64,000 bases of DNA from Culex pipiens pallens (lineage: Eukaryota > Arthropoda > Insecta > Diptera > Culicidae): assembly GCF_016801865.2 (NCBI RefSeq), contig NC_068939.1:1488001-1552000 (forward strand). Direction: 5' to 3'. Of the stretch, positions 9,820-22,162 are shown piece after piece. The notes beneath the pieces are model-generated. The model did no database searches. It saw only the letters and a list, made by a program, of their open reading frames with translations, and was not told the DNA's origin. The stretch's first letter is position 1. Each line of letters starts with the position of its first letter. The translations under genes and the position numbers were made by a program.

Positions 9820-11689
9820 CTGCGGTTATAAATTTCAGGTTATTTTAATTTGCAGATAAACACTGGTAAACTGGTTGGGAACCTCCCTCACGCTAGCGCT
9901 GCTGCCGACATTGCCGATTGTTTACGGTTTGAGCGGAATTTCCCCTAAATTTCCCTCCCCCCATGAAATAATGGAATAATAACATAATTTTCGGCAAAAT
10001 CGTAATTATCCGTTCACGCCCCCCTCATTCATAAACCGGTTAACGCCGCTTAAATCGGAGCCAAATTGCAAGTTTTCAGGATGCTCTAATCCTGTAATAA
10101 CGTTTCCATTTTTAAGCCTCCCCACTCCTCGCAGCAGCACCACATGCTGCTGTGGTGTTATAATCTCTTCCTGCCATTCACAATGTCGACGATAATTTGC
10201 AGCATGCAAATCTGTTCGAAAGTACAAGTACCTCGTTCTTGTTTGTAGTCTTACACTGTTCAAGTGAGTAGTTTTAGACTAGATATTTTAAGCAGACGCA
10301 TGATACTCAATTCTTGAAGTAATGTCAACTGATTTACAAGCCAACCCCACCCTACGGTACCGGAACAGCGATGGTTGTCTCTAGCTCTGGTTACAAAATT
10401 GCAAACAACAGGGAAACATCCGCGACATTCCTGGGGACTCCTGCGGAGATAACGGGGAGACACAGTGAGGCCTCGACTCCGCTATCGGTATGGAACCGTA
10501 AATACCGAACCAACACCAGGGGAGCGAGTGCCAGTCGCAGCAGCGAGCAGAGTGCTAGAGTTACAAATTACAACAACAATTAACATGCTCGGCGGTATGT
10601 TGCTAGCTTCCGGGATTTCCAGAACCGACCGAGAACGGCAACGACTCTTATAAATGTCACCGGGAATCTCCCCCTTCCTCACCACGATGCCACAGATTTT
10701 GCACCGTCGGACGGAATTCAATCTACACATAACCGGGCCACCAGACTAACCCCAGAATGGTTCCGAAAACCAAACCCCGGCAGCAGTAAACGCCAGTCCC
10801 GGAAAGGTATCTACAGAGAGAGAGCCTTCCCCCGGAACGTCGACGCAGGCAGAGTTGGAATGCTGCGAGGTTGTACAGAATTCAATTAGCCGAAACGCGC
10901 GACCTCCCAAACACTCCTGTAGAATGAGTGTTTGTGCTTTTTATCCCCGTTTTGTGTGTTGTTGTGTTGTTCAGGCAGTGAGGACTCTTTGGGATAAAGA
11001 GGCAACGCTGGGCCGTTGTGAAACCGTTTCGATGTTGTTGAGAGCGGGAACAACCCTAGAACAAGTCGGAACCCCTTACATAGGTAGGTACGTGTTGGTA
11101 AAGTTGATAACAGCATGGAAGAAGAATTGACCAGTGTTAGAAGTTTTGGTTTTATAATGAAAAGTATATTTTAAATAATATTTTAGCTGTAGTTTAGCTC
11201 TTCTTGAAAATTTTAGATATTTCATGATGGTGTATTTGTATTCCTGATTTTTTTGTTTTGTATTTTTTATTCTTGATTTCTTGATTTGAAAAAATGCGGC
11301 AAACTCTATGGACCAAATTTATTTATGGAGAAATTCTCTACGAATTCGACCAGTTTATTTTTTTGTATATTTTAATTCGCTCAAACTTTGTGGAGGCCTT
11401 CCCTGTGACAAAAAAACAAGTCTCCACACAAGTTTGGCGATGGCGAATTTTCAGATCAATTTGGTGTCTTCGGCAAAGTTGAAGGTAATGATGAGGACTG
11501 TTCAGAAAAAATAGGTACACGCGAAAAAATAGCTGATTTTTCGATTGACTATTTTCAAAAGACTCTGTGGCTCAAGAGAAAAATGGTAAAAAATAATGCG
11601 GCCAAGGCCGAGATCGAAATTTCACGCATAATTTTTTTGACTTCACTTCTTATGTGAAATTAAATTTGCAATCGAAAAGTACTTTTTGT

Positions 11690-12113
11690 AATTCCGTCGT
11701 GAAACTACTTCCTTTTCCTGTCATTCTTGAACGACGAAACAGCCTACTTTTCTGTACCAAAAATCACAGAATCGAATAGTAACCCTTTACAAAACAAATG
11801 CTGAAAAGTTCTACTTTTCAGCACTGAAATGGATGCTGAAAAGTTGAACTTTTCAACACTTGTTAGGAAAAGTTATACTTTTCAACTTTTTTTGATTTAA
11901 ACGATTCATTGACTCAATGCATGGACATTTTTCCCATAATTCTGTTCAAAGGGTGTTTTTCGGAATTGCAAAAAACGTTGTATGGAACTCGTTGCAAAAC
12001 TTGATTTTTTCATCACTCGTCGTATTTATCCAACTCGGTGAACCTCGTTGGATAAATGTACGACTCGTGCTGAAAAAATCCTCTTTTTGCACCTTGTTGC
12101 ATAAACTACTATT
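11690..12113 (+). repeat. Foldback repeat family A, copy 1
   Basis: Begins ATTCCGTCGTGAAACTACTT and ends ATAAACTACTATT. It contains an internal hairpin at about 12,005-12,078 whose arms read CACTCGTCGTATTTATCCAA and its near complement, enclosed by T and A runs. Related copies lie at 24,235-24,617, 27,119-27,425 (inverted) and 34,385-34,646. A direct-repeat motif (GCTGAAAAGTT) occurs several times in the left half. Probably a non-autonomous DNA element; no target duplication was confirmed. Confidence 0.65.
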
Positions 12114-13139
12114 ACACATTTTTTGATAAAGTGACCCGTTTTCCAAGTATAGAAACCGAAAGTTTGATTTCAGCGAAATATTTCAAGCAAAACAATGCCA
12201 AAGGGCCGCCATGGGTTTATAAACAAAGAGTATATCCCTTTCATGCCAAATGCGTGAGCAAGATCCATTCTTTGTGTCCAAACCCAGCCCTTAAGCATTG
12301 TTGTGCTATAATTGCAGTTATTATTTTTTTTAAATAGTGACCATGAGTGATCATTTATGAAAATAATTTTTTTAAAGGTTCAGAAATTTGCTATAAAATT
12401 GGCTAAGGCATTGAAAATTGGACCTCTGGTTGCTGAGATACAGCGGAAAAAAATTGAAGCTAACGCCAATTTAAGTTTTAAGTCTCACCCAAACAACTCT
12501 TCATTTTCTAGAGTCGATGTCTCAGCAACTAATGGTCATATGTTCAATGTTAAAAATGAAACATTCGTGAAATTTTCAGATCTTTTCGAAATAAACATTT
12601 TGGAAATTTAAGGAGCAAAAATTACATTCCAAATGGGAGTAAAATTGAATGTTTGACCCTTTTGAAACGTCTCTTAGACAATTTTAAACCAAATTTGCAG
12701 AACTCTTGTTTTTTCAGAGGTGGTCACTCATGGTCACTATTTTTAAAAATCGAAAAACTAGAAATATTTCACTGCATTCATAAATTCGGTGGCCATGTCA
12801 TGAAAACGGGGTCCTTTATTTAAAATTGTGCAAAGTACTTTTCGTTTGCAAAGTCAAATGTGCATATTAATTGAGGTGAAAAAATGTAAGAAATTTCGAT
12901 GTTTTATTCAAAAAATCACACTTTTTCAAAAGTTTATAACTCGGCGGCAAATTTTTCCCATGCTGTTCTATGGCGCAATAATTGCGGGGTTTTGTCCCAT
13001 AAAACATACAACAAATAACACAAATCAAAAAATATAGATTTGAGGAAATTGAGTTTTTGTAAAAAAAAGTTATTTAAGAATCGGCAAATATTTTTTCTGA
13101 ATTGTCCTCACCAATACCTACAACTTTGTCAAAAACATC

Positions 13140-13310
13140 TCTAGAGTTTTTTTTTTTTTTTGAAAAGGTCCAATAAACAAATTTCCAGTTTTTGATTTTT
13201 GGGTGTTTTTGAAACCGCCTTTAGTCAGGGGTGCTCAAAAACACCCAAAAAGCAAAAACTGAAAATTTGGTTTATGGGACCTTTGAAAAAATACTCCAGA
13301 ACTAAGGCTG
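13140..13310. repeat. Short hairpin MITE
   Basis: Imperfect inverted repeat. CTAGAGTTTTTTT and AAAAGGTCCAATAAAC on the left pair with GTTTATGGGACCTTT and AATACTCCAG on the right. Inside, TTTTTGGGTGTTTTTGA pairs with TCAAAAACACCCAAAAA. The CTAGAG-T-run-AGGTCC end recurs near 29,190-29,265 and 29,345-29,410. Confidence 0.55.
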
Positions 13311-14453
13311 GTACAAATTTTATTTAAAGTTTTTGTCATCTCACCCCTTCAAAGCTGGCCCGTAAAATCAGGGTGCAAAAATTTCAATGGAAATTTAAGT
13401 GTCATCAGCTGAAATTGATTTAAAATGCATTCCCCTCCGTTTAAAATCGTTTTTAGAATGTTTGGGTTGATTTAAACGTCTTTTGAATTTTTGAAATTGG
13501 TTGATGTTTAGTATCGCAAAAAGTTGTTTTTTCCGTTTTTTTTTGTTTTCGTCAAATCTTACTTTTTTAAAAACTTATGATTGCAAAACAACTGAACTAG
13601 TGTAAAATGCATTTTCAAACACTTTGTGCATTCAAATGTTGAGACTATGGCCTGTTATTTCCCCCCCCCCCCCCCTTCGACCCAGCCAGAGCCGAGGGAC
13701 AAAATCTTTGAAAAATATTTGCATCGGCCTAATTGAACAGAAAATTCCTTGAGAAGTTTCAGGTTTTCGAATATTTACGTACCATTTCGCCTTAGCCTGC
13801 CAAAATTGTATGGAGACTTGTATGGGTGAACCAATGATACAAAATGGCTTCTTTGGTCATAGGAAAGGCTCCCACATAGTTTGAGCCAAATCGAAAAATG
13901 CAAATAAAATCCATTTCCATATATGTATTTCCTTTCTTTAGTCCAAAATTTTTAGAATTTATTAAAAGCCCAAAAAGGCTTTTGGCTTCAATATGATTAA
14001 AAAGCTTAAATCTGATGTAAAAAAATAAAAATTTCCTTTTTACTCCGTACGGGAATGCTTTGCTGACGATTTTGTGCAGAATATCTGAATTCTGCAAGTA
14101 CGAGAATAGACCTAATGGCAGAACAAATGTTTCTATTTAAGTATTTAATAATTTCATCAACTGTTTTGATGATACAAATAAACATAATAATCAGTAAAAA
14201 GCTGGACATTAAAAAAAACGGAAAATGTGTTGGCAACACTGTTTTACTAAACTGCGCTCGGTGGATACGTTATGGTCGCACCCGGCCAAGGCCAAACTTT
14301 AATCATAAATTAAAGTCAGCAGGAGTGAGATAAGAGTTGCGAGAAAGAGCAAAAAAACCCAGCAGCACACGCAAGTACTTCGGAGGGAGGCCATATAAAA
14401 AAAGTAGAAGGAACAAAAATAGAACGTAACACTATCAAAGTTCGTGTACTAAC

Positions 14454-15128
14454 CTTCACATGCACCGGATGAGCTTAATCTGAGCCCCTCACGGCAGGTA
14501 ATTGGGCGAACGGTGGTGGTGGTGGTCGTCGGAAGCTCGGGCTCCAGATAGTCATCGGTATCATCATCGTCCTCTTCATTAGACCCTTCATCCCGGTCAG
14601 CCCCACCAGCGGCCGGCGAAACCACAACGACGGCGGACTCTGTGGTGGAAATTTGAGGCGGCCTCGGAGGTTCGGTTTCATTTTCCTCTTCTTCGTCAAA
14701 CTCATCATTTTCGGAGGACTCCAGCAGCTCTTCCTCACCGTGATGATGCCGGTGGGGATGCTGTGAATGAATTTCCACCTCATTGTTCAGCCTATCTTCA
14801 ATCTTTGATCGATCGATTTCCGGCGTTTGCGGCGGAGACGGAAGTGGCAGCAACTCATTGTCCAATCGGTCATCTTCCTCGTCGTAGTCGTCCTCGTTCT
14901 CGTCCTCATCGTCGTGTTCAATTGGCAAAATTTCATTGTTGGGCTCCTCTTCGATTGGGACCGCTTCCGTTGTGGGTGGCGCAGGCACGTCAGGTTCTGG
15001 CGCAGTTTCTTCACCATCCTCATCTTCCTCGTCATCGTCCTCCGGCAAACATCGGTAAGAACCGTGGGTATTCTCACAACCATTGGAGCACTGTTCAGCT
15101 ATAGACGGATCTTCACACTCGTTGATAT
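14454..15128 (-). CDS. EGF-gene exon 6: EGF module interrupted by a long acidic/Thr-rich insert
   Basis: The 675-bp exon starts as a normal cbEGF: DINECEDPSIAEQCSNGC, then ENTHGSYRC, giving cysteines 1 to 4. About 184 residues of low complexity follow, with many Asp/Glu runs, a His patch (HPHRHHHGEEE) and a Thr run (PTTTTTTVRP). The module then resumes with TCREGLRLSSSGACEG, supplying cysteines 5 and 6. Normally a single residue separates C4 and C5. There is no stop or frame break, and phase is 1 on both sides (acceptor TCAACAG, donor GTTAGT). The insert would bulge from the EGF core as a charged loop. An unseen intron inside the insert cannot be excluded, but the open frame makes a single exon simplest. 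Confidence 0.78.
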
Positions 15129-16024
15129 CTGTTGATTAACAGTGGTTTTTGCGTGAGAAATACATCAATTTCAAGGAAGAGCAATACATGTTAAGCTTGA
15201 TAAATTTACGAGCAATCGGAGAAGAAAAGAAAAGCGTTGCAAACTATTTCAGAAAAGCTGAAAGCAGTTTATAAAAGAGGCAAGCTGCATAACAAGTTAA
15301 TGGTGGCCAACCCCCGCGAACAGCACAAAACTTTAGCTCCTTCTGCCTGCGCCGCATAAACACGTGCGGCGCACTACTTCTCTTTTAAATAAATTTCACC
15401 GAGTTTCGCAAAGTATTTTGTGTGCGCGCAAAATTATAAATACAAACCATTGAGTGCGCTTTTGTGGAAAAACGAAAGCTCGCGCTGGCGCATCAGCGAA
15501 GAAAAGCCAAGTCAAGAAAAAAACCTCCCTCATGAAAGGGCGGGAAATTTTTGAGCTCACCCACATTTCCCATTCCACAGTGGTCCGAAACCGAATTCTA
15601 GAATGACAAAATTGGTAGTGACCACACGTTAAGATTTAGAGTTTTGGTGTCTTCGGGACAAATGATCAGGGTCAATAGGGGCATCTTTTGGTATGGTGGA
15701 CATTAGGGTGGTCCAAATTTTGGGGTGGTTCAGAATTTTTATTTTGGCGGGATGACGAGATAGCGCTTTGGTGTCTTCAGAAAAGTTGTAGGGAACACCA
15801 TTCTGAGCAACTTTGCTCATGAGTACAAAGCTCTATCTTCAAACGAGAAGTTTCTAGAGCCATTTTTTTAATTAAGGTTGAGGTGTTAATGAAAAAATGA
15901 GTTTTTTTTTTTAATTTTTCAACTCAGGCTTATGTTGTAGCGAGATAGTGTCTTATAGACATTTGTAGAGCTTATCAAAATACACATTTATCTTCCAAGA
16001 GAGCGAAAATCGGACCTTCTAAAC

Positions 16025-16132
16025 GAATCAAAAATAAAAAAAAAAATCAAACCATCCACATTAACGACCCCCGGGTCTTTTGTGGTCTCTTTTGCAAGTT
16101 TCTGCTCGAACCTATGAGTCCGAACGAAACGA
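16025..16132 (+). repeat. Insertion in left palindrome arm, copy 1 of a direct repeat of about 88 bp
   Basis: Sequence starting ATCAAACCATCCACATTAAC and ending near GAGTCCGAA is present here and again at about 16,297-16,375, but absent from the right arm. Possible short flanking duplication AACGA. Confidence 0.55.
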
Positions 16133-16287
16133 ACGTTATAGCCAAAATACGATGAAAAAGACGCCATTTTGAAATGTGAATAACTTAAAAAGGTGGTGGA
16201 GTTTGACCTCGCTCTTAGAAGCATCTGAAAGCACACATTCTAGAGTACATGTGCTGAAAATATCTCGGAGGTCTTTTTTGCTTAACT

Positions 16288-16690
16288 CAAAAAAAAATCA
16301 AACCATCCACATTAACGACTCCCGGGTTTTTTGTGGTCTCTATTGCAAGTTTCTGCTCGAACCTAGGAGTCCGAAGGCTTGAATGGGGAGAGCACCCAAA
16401 CCTCTTTTTACTCCAAGGAACCTTCCACCCCAGTGTTTGAACTGACGACCTTTAGATTGCGAGTCCAACCGCCGCCAGCGATTCCACCGGAGTAGGTTTG
16501 GTTTGGTGTGTTGTTTGTACTTATGGCATGGAGACAACTCCTACACCTGGAATGACTTAACGGTCTAACAACCAAGGCCGGGACCGACATTTTACTTCCT
16601 CATCCGATGGAAGGTTGGAGCAGATGGGAATCGAACCCAGAATCATCTGCTTACAAAGCGGACAGCGTAACCATTCGGCCACGCACTGCC
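16288..16690 (-). mobile_element. Dimeric tRNA-derived SINE with adjoining direct-repeat copy, nested in the palindrome
   Basis: On the minus strand a tRNA-like head spans about 16,689-16,609: A-box-like TGGCCGAATGGTTA, an anticodon arm with TTTGTAA loop (TGT, Thr-like), and B box GGTTCGATTCCC. A second tRNA-like segment lies further along at about 16,500-16,430 (B-box-like GTCAGTTCAAACAC). Two tRNA-like units in one SINE recall the Culex Twin SINE, from memory. The part from 16,288 to 16,375 is the second copy of the direct repeat. The block replaces about 85 bp present in the right arm. Confidence 0.6.
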
Positions 16691-19564
16691 TCTGCCACTT
16701 CGTTTTTCAAGTATAAAAATGTTCGTTTTGACAAGCTCTACAATTGTCTAGAAGGGCCCAAAAATGTACAAAATGATCTAGTGGTTGTAATAGAAGAAAC
16801 AAGTTTAAACTGAAATATTTCAGGAATCAACAAAATAATTAAATTTATTCCTGAAATATTTCAGCTAAAACTTGTTTCTTTTATTAGAACCACTAGATCA
16901 TTTTGTACATTTTTGGTCTCTTCTAGACAATTGTAGAGCTTGTCAAAACGAACATTTTCATTCTTGAAAAACGAATTTTGGTCAGTTCTATCAAAAGTTA
17001 TGGGCAAAAAACGATTTTAAAATGCTCATTTTCAAATTGAGATTAAATGAGTTAAACAAAAAAGACCTCCGAGATATTTTCAGCACATGTACTCTAGAAT
17101 GTGTGCTTTCAGATGCTTCTAAGAACGAGGTCAAACTCCACTACCTTTTTAAGTTATTCACATTTCAAAATGGCCGTCTTTTTCGTCGTATTTTAGCTAT
17201 AACTTTCGTTTAGAAGGTCCGATTTTCGTTCTCTTGGAAGATAAATGTGTATTTTGATAAGCTCTACAAATGTCTAGAAGACACTATCTCGCTACAACTT
17301 AAGCCTGAGTTGAAAAATTCAAAGAAAACTCATTTTTTCATTAACACCTTAACCTTAATCACAAAAATGGCTCTAGAAACTTCTCGTTTGAAGATAGAGC
17401 TTTGTGCTCATGAGCAAAGTTGCTCAGAATGGTGTTCCCTACAACTTTTCTGAAGACACCAAAGCGCTATCTCGTCATCTCGCCAAAATAAAAATTCTGA
17501 ACCACCCCAAAATTTGGACCACCCTAATGTCCACCATACTAAAAGATGCCCCTATTGACCCTGATCATTTGTCCCGAAGACACCAAAACTCTAAATCTTA
17601 ACGTGTGGTCGCTATCAATTTTGTCACGCTGGAATTCGGTTTCGGACCACTGTGCATTCGTTCGAAAGTTTCGGATATTTTCGTTGCGCAAGCTCTTCGA
17701 CGGACGCGTACCACACGGCGTTAAAGTTTTGCGCTCATCAAATGAACGAATAATTCAGTGAATGTGAAGAGGAAGGCACAGTTTGAAAAGTGGTTTAGTT
17801 TAGAACATTTTTGGAGCGAAATATCAGTTTTGAACACTGGGTTAAAGATTCTCTTAGCAGAAGCAATAACTGAATAGATTAATTTATAATCGATCAAAGC
17901 TATTTTTTAGTACAATGGAACATCTCTTGGACGAAAATTCTCAACGTTTTTGCAATATGATTTATTTATTGGGCATTTATCTTAATTGTCTATTCAATCT
18001 TTATACCTAGTAAAGTCCATACAAAAGTCAAATGAAAATATTTCATTTTTCGATTAACTGAAGAGATGTTCAAAAATCAAATTGCACGTGTTTCTGGAGA
18101 CCTCACAGTTTATGCTTGCCCTCGAGTTGAACCTTCGCGGTCATTTTTGTAATTTTGTGTAGGTCAGTGTAATTTGCCAATTTTTTGTAGGAGCATAACT
18201 GTAACAATGTATTAAACATAAAATTGAGGTAAAAAGTCTCCAAACAAAATAACGAAAGGACAAAATTTAAAAATATATAAAGAAATGTTATTGTTTGTGT
18301 TATTATCGACTAATTTTCAGCATTAACATTTTCTAAAATAAAATAACACAAATTATTTTTGTCTTGTCTGAGCACAATTTTTCACATTTCATCCCAAACG
18401 AATGATGCATGTGAATTGCGCCCACTGGTGCAAAACTATTCGCAAAACGCAGTGGCTTGTTTCCCAATCTAGCTTTGGGCGGCTCAAAATTTTAAACAGT
18501 GAAATATTTTCCAAAGCGGTTTCGAGAGTACGAGCAGCTTGGCATCAAAACATCCGCCGAGCCTTTTGTGATGGCGTCAAACAGAGGACTTTTGAACAGT
18601 GGGAAAATGCCCCAAATAGACCACGCGCTCGAAGATAGACTAGCGATATAAAACTCCATCGCAGTGGCATGATCTGGGTCGTTTAAAACAAGTTGGAAGG
18701 GGGGCATTTGTTTGGTTGAAGCATGCTGCATCGAGTGATGGCAACCCTGCGATAGTGCGCACACAAAATAAGAGGAAAAAAAGCTCCCGGAAGCTGGCCG
18801 TGGCGTGGCTGACTGGCAGCATCCCATCCACACCGCCACCATGTGGACCGTTTAGTCAGGGCCGCTGTTCATTATCAAAGCCCGGTACTGCGCCGTAGGC
18901 AGGGTAGAAATGCGAGATTTTTTTTTCTATGGTGATGATTTGATGAAAAGTGAAATTCTTTTTGCTTGGGTTTTGGTTTTTCCGGAAGCTCCTGAAAGGC
19001 GTTGTGAGGGATGCGCCATGAGAGCGTGTGCTTTTTTTTGTTTAACCAGGAACTTTCAATACCGTGAAATGGGGAAAACAGGCCAATCTTGGCAAAACCT
19101 GAAATTGTATTGCGCGTCGAAAAAATACCGAAAGCAATCGGGTTAAAAATTGTTTTTAAAAGTATTTGAAGCGAATGTTCTATGAATCATGTAAGCCTAC
19201 CTTCCACTAAGAGCCAAGCTGTGCCAGTTGCAGTGCAGCGAGCGCGTTTGAATAACAAAAGCACGGAAGAATGTTTGGGGATGAATAATTTATGACCAAC
19301 CGATAGAATGTAGTTTCGATGCAGATGAAGCCCCGCGCGATCGGACCATTTGGATGTTGTCGGCCCAAGTCAAAGTTAGCAAAGCGGTGAATGCTCTCCT
19401 TGTGTTTACTTCCAAAGCAAACCCTGAAGAGATTCACGTGAAATTGGTGAATATTCATAATGGAATCGGCGATTAGTTTGAGCAGAACAGCAGCAGCGCG
19501 TAGTGACGAGAGTTCCCACCTCCCAAAGAGACAGAAAGAGCGAGAGAGAGAGAGAGAAAGTTAC

Positions 19565-19819
19565 CTTCACAGGTTTTCCAGTCACCGCCAAGGTGCAACC
19601 CGACCGGACAGAGACAAAACGGCCTGCCCATCGTGCTGAGACACTGGTGGGAACAACCCGCCTTGGGACACTCGCCGGCATCGTCTTCGCAGCTGTGACC
19701 GTCCACAGCCAGACGCGTTCCGGGCAGACCCTGGCAGCTGCAATTGTAGCTGGCCCACAGATTGATGCACGTGTCCTGGCAGGGCCCGTGGCCGTTCCGC
19801 AGCAGGCACTCGTTGACAT
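19565..19819 (-). CDS. EGF-gene exon 5: two EGF modules
   Basis: The 255-bp exon encodes two EGF modules. The first reads DVNECLLRNGHGPCQDTC, with NLWASYNCSC and a C6 in DGHSCE; its C5-C6 segment is slightly long (QGLPGTRLAV). The second, DDAGECPKAGCSHQC, then GRPFCLCPVG and GDWKTCEG, has a shortened start that may weaken calcium binding. Acceptor CCGTGCAG, donor GTAACT, phase 1 on both sides. It lies between a single-module exon upstream and the interrupted-EGF exon downstream. Confidence 0.83.
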
Positions 19820-20937
19820 CTGCACGGTAATGGAACGCGATGTTAATTTTGGGAGGAAATTGACCTTGAAACCAGCCCTTCAACTTAACCAGGACGCTCC
19901 CGAGCAGGGACTCATTAGAAGCCACAGGAACACAAACCAGTCATTAGAGGTGTTAATTTGCTTATGGCGTGAATAAATTGTTCGCGGTGTAAAAATAATT
20001 CGCGAAAACTAGGGCGAAAGATTTAATTCATTTGTACTTGAGCATTTCATCTCACGGAGCAAGGTGGGTCACTGCTTGAAAAAAAGTACACAGGACATTG
20101 AAAATTTTAAGACGCATAAATACATTTGAAAAGAAAATCAAACAGAGAATTTCATTTCTTTTCAATTCAAAATAATCCAATTTCAAGGATAAAATAACTG
20201 CACCACCTATAAAAAAAACAAATATAATTTGTTGACAAAAAAAAATTCATAAAAAAATATTAAAGTAGCTTAAGAAATCATTACAATTTTTATATAAATT
20301 TTTGTTTTTGTCTTTTTTTTAAGAAACAAAACTTCTTATATTTTGGCAAGTTGAAAACTTGATCCTAATTCCGTCTTATTTGCAAATTCTCCATATTTTA
20401 AAACAAATGGTTTGCAAAAGTTTTGATATCAACTTCTGGTTATCATGAGAAGAAAACACGTTAAAATTGTTTTTTTTTGCTACCATATAGTTCAAACAAC
20501 TGTTTTTATTCGAATAACCTGAATTTTGAATTTGACTACACTTCATTAAGCTATTTATTGCTTGATATGAGTTGAAAACGCTTTTTAGCAGCTGGAAACA
20601 GGAATGTTTGAGAATATTTTTGAAAGACACAAAAACCCTACAAAAATGTGATACAAAAATGAGCCAAACAATATTCTTTCTTTTAGTTATGAAAATTTGG
20701 TTTTTGAGAAGTTGTTTTTCGAATATAAGAATTGACAACTCTTTAAGTAGAATAAGGCTGGTTTTGGATCCTGGAGAAATCTAATGAACATTTTTATTAT
20801 AATTTTTTTTATCTTATTTTTGTTACTTTCTTTTGCTGAAAACATCGAAATTGTATCCAAAAATTGACGTAGTCAGTGTTTTGTACTGAGTAATTGAAAG
20901 AAAACACAAAACAGAGAAGAGATGATCATTAGGATGG

Positions 20938-21580
20938 CTCGAGATGGTCTATTTTTCAGAACATGTTTTTTTTAGGTTGCTTTTAGGCCCCTAAACAACT
21001 CCCCAAAATGTAGGAGCGATTAGTTGCGTCCACACTTTGCGCATTGCATTTCAATTTTGTATGGGAATTAGTATTGGAAACCCCTCTTTTTACATTTTGA
21101 ATTTTATTATTTTTATTTTCCACTAAAGTTTTCAAACCAATACAATAGCGCTGAAATTGAGAAAATTCTTTCAAACTTTCCCGAAGAAAGTATTGTGCTG
21201 TCTTGCTCCTGTCAAAAGATACAGCGTGCCAAAAACTGGTCTAAAACGTGATTTCCGAGTAAAAAACACATTTTAGACCAGTTTTGACGACGCTGTATCT
21301 TTTGACAGGAGCAAGATAGCACAATACTTTCTTCGGGAAAGTTTTAGAGAATTTTCTCAATTTTATTGCTATTGTGTTGGTTTGAAAACTTTAGTGGAAA
21401 ATAAAAAGGATAAAAATCAAAATGTAAAAAGAGGGTTTTGCCATACTAAATCCCATGCAAAATTGAAATGCAATGCGCAAAATGTGGACGCAACCAATCG
21501 CTCCCAAATTTTAGGGGGTTATTTTGAGGCTCAAAAGGCATCGAAAAAACATTGTTCTGGTTTGATTTGATCCTTTTTTA
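20938..21580. repeat. Second long palindrome (foldback element)
   Basis: Arms of about 300 bp meet near 21,265. The segment ending in GATACAGCGTGCCAAAAACT (left) pairs with AGTTTTGACGACGCTGTATC (right), and the match continues outward past CAATGCGCAAAATGTGGACG. Outer ends blur near TTCAGAACATG and CATTGTTCTG. No target duplication or coding capacity is seen. Confidence 0.65.
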
Positions 21581-22162
21581 ATTTTTCCATATAACGACGA
21601 AACAGTCTAATGTTCATAATACTTTTAGAACATTATGAATCAAATAATTTGCTTAGTAAGAAATTAAATTGATTTCGATATTAAAAAAACAGCAATTTCA
21701 AAATAAAAAAAAACGATTTTTAGCCAAAACTTGAAATCACGAAGGTCGATTGAAACTAGATTACATTTAAATGATGAGATCTACCACAACAAACGCTTTA
21801 AAATCTTTGAGGAATTTTTATGATCTTGATTTTGTTTGATTTTTAAATCGAAGTTTTAAACAAATCCGTAAAATTAAAATGCATTGAAATATTGGTACAA
21901 TTGCTTTACAATCAATAGTTTCAAATATCTAATTGTTAATGAAAAAAAAAATGTCGTGAAATGTTTGTATGCGTTTGTACAATGAAATTTTATTAAAAAA
22001 AAACATTATTTTTTTTCAAAATTGTTCAATAATGCTGAAAATGGTTATCCTGAGAGGAAAGCACATTTAAATTGACTTTATTGTTTACGAATAGTTTAAA
22101 CAATTAATTATTTGATAAATCTTATTTTCGAATTAAGTTTTGATAAAATTTAAATACACAGA

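Larger units (their letters stand above)
9820..14453. other. Intron 6 of the EGF gene (4.6 kb)
   Basis: No gene is seen. It holds a foldback repeat copy (11,690-12,113), a short hairpin element (13,140-13,310) and a run of 15 C at 13,661-13,675. The rest shows no recognised structure. Confidence 0.6.
15576..17654. mobile_element. Long foldback element, Transib-like, non-autonomous
   Basis: The two ends are inverted copies extending several hundred bases inward on each side, with a central turn near 16,835. Both tips begin CACAGTGGTCCGAAACCGAA. Direct 5-bp repeats CATTC flank the element (15,571-15,575 and 17,655-17,659). Transib elements are known for 5-bp duplications and termini like the V(D)J recombination heptamer; this is family knowledge, while the ends and duplications are read directly. 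No transposase frame is visible. Short open frames in the arms (near 15,629-15,820 and 17,404-17,601) mirror each other only because the DNA is palindromic. The left arm carries extra insertions. Confidence 0.72.
15129..19564. other. Intron 5 of the EGF gene (4.4 kb)
   Basis: Dominated by the Transib-like palindrome (15,576-17,654) and the repeats nested in it. From 17,660 to about 19,530 I see no gene or repeat I can name. A short GA microsatellite (about 19,540-19,558) lies just before the exon 5 donor. Confidence 0.6.

Noticed and set aside
5929..9859. Many plus-strand frames opposite the EGF exons, up to 212 codons
   Set aside because: Antisense shadows of Cys/Asp/Glu-rich EGF coding sequence.
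15629..17601. Near-identical 63-65 residue peptides on opposite strands (15,629-15,820 and 17,404-17,601)
   Set aside because: They mirror each other because the DNA is an inverted repeat, not because the protein is conserved.
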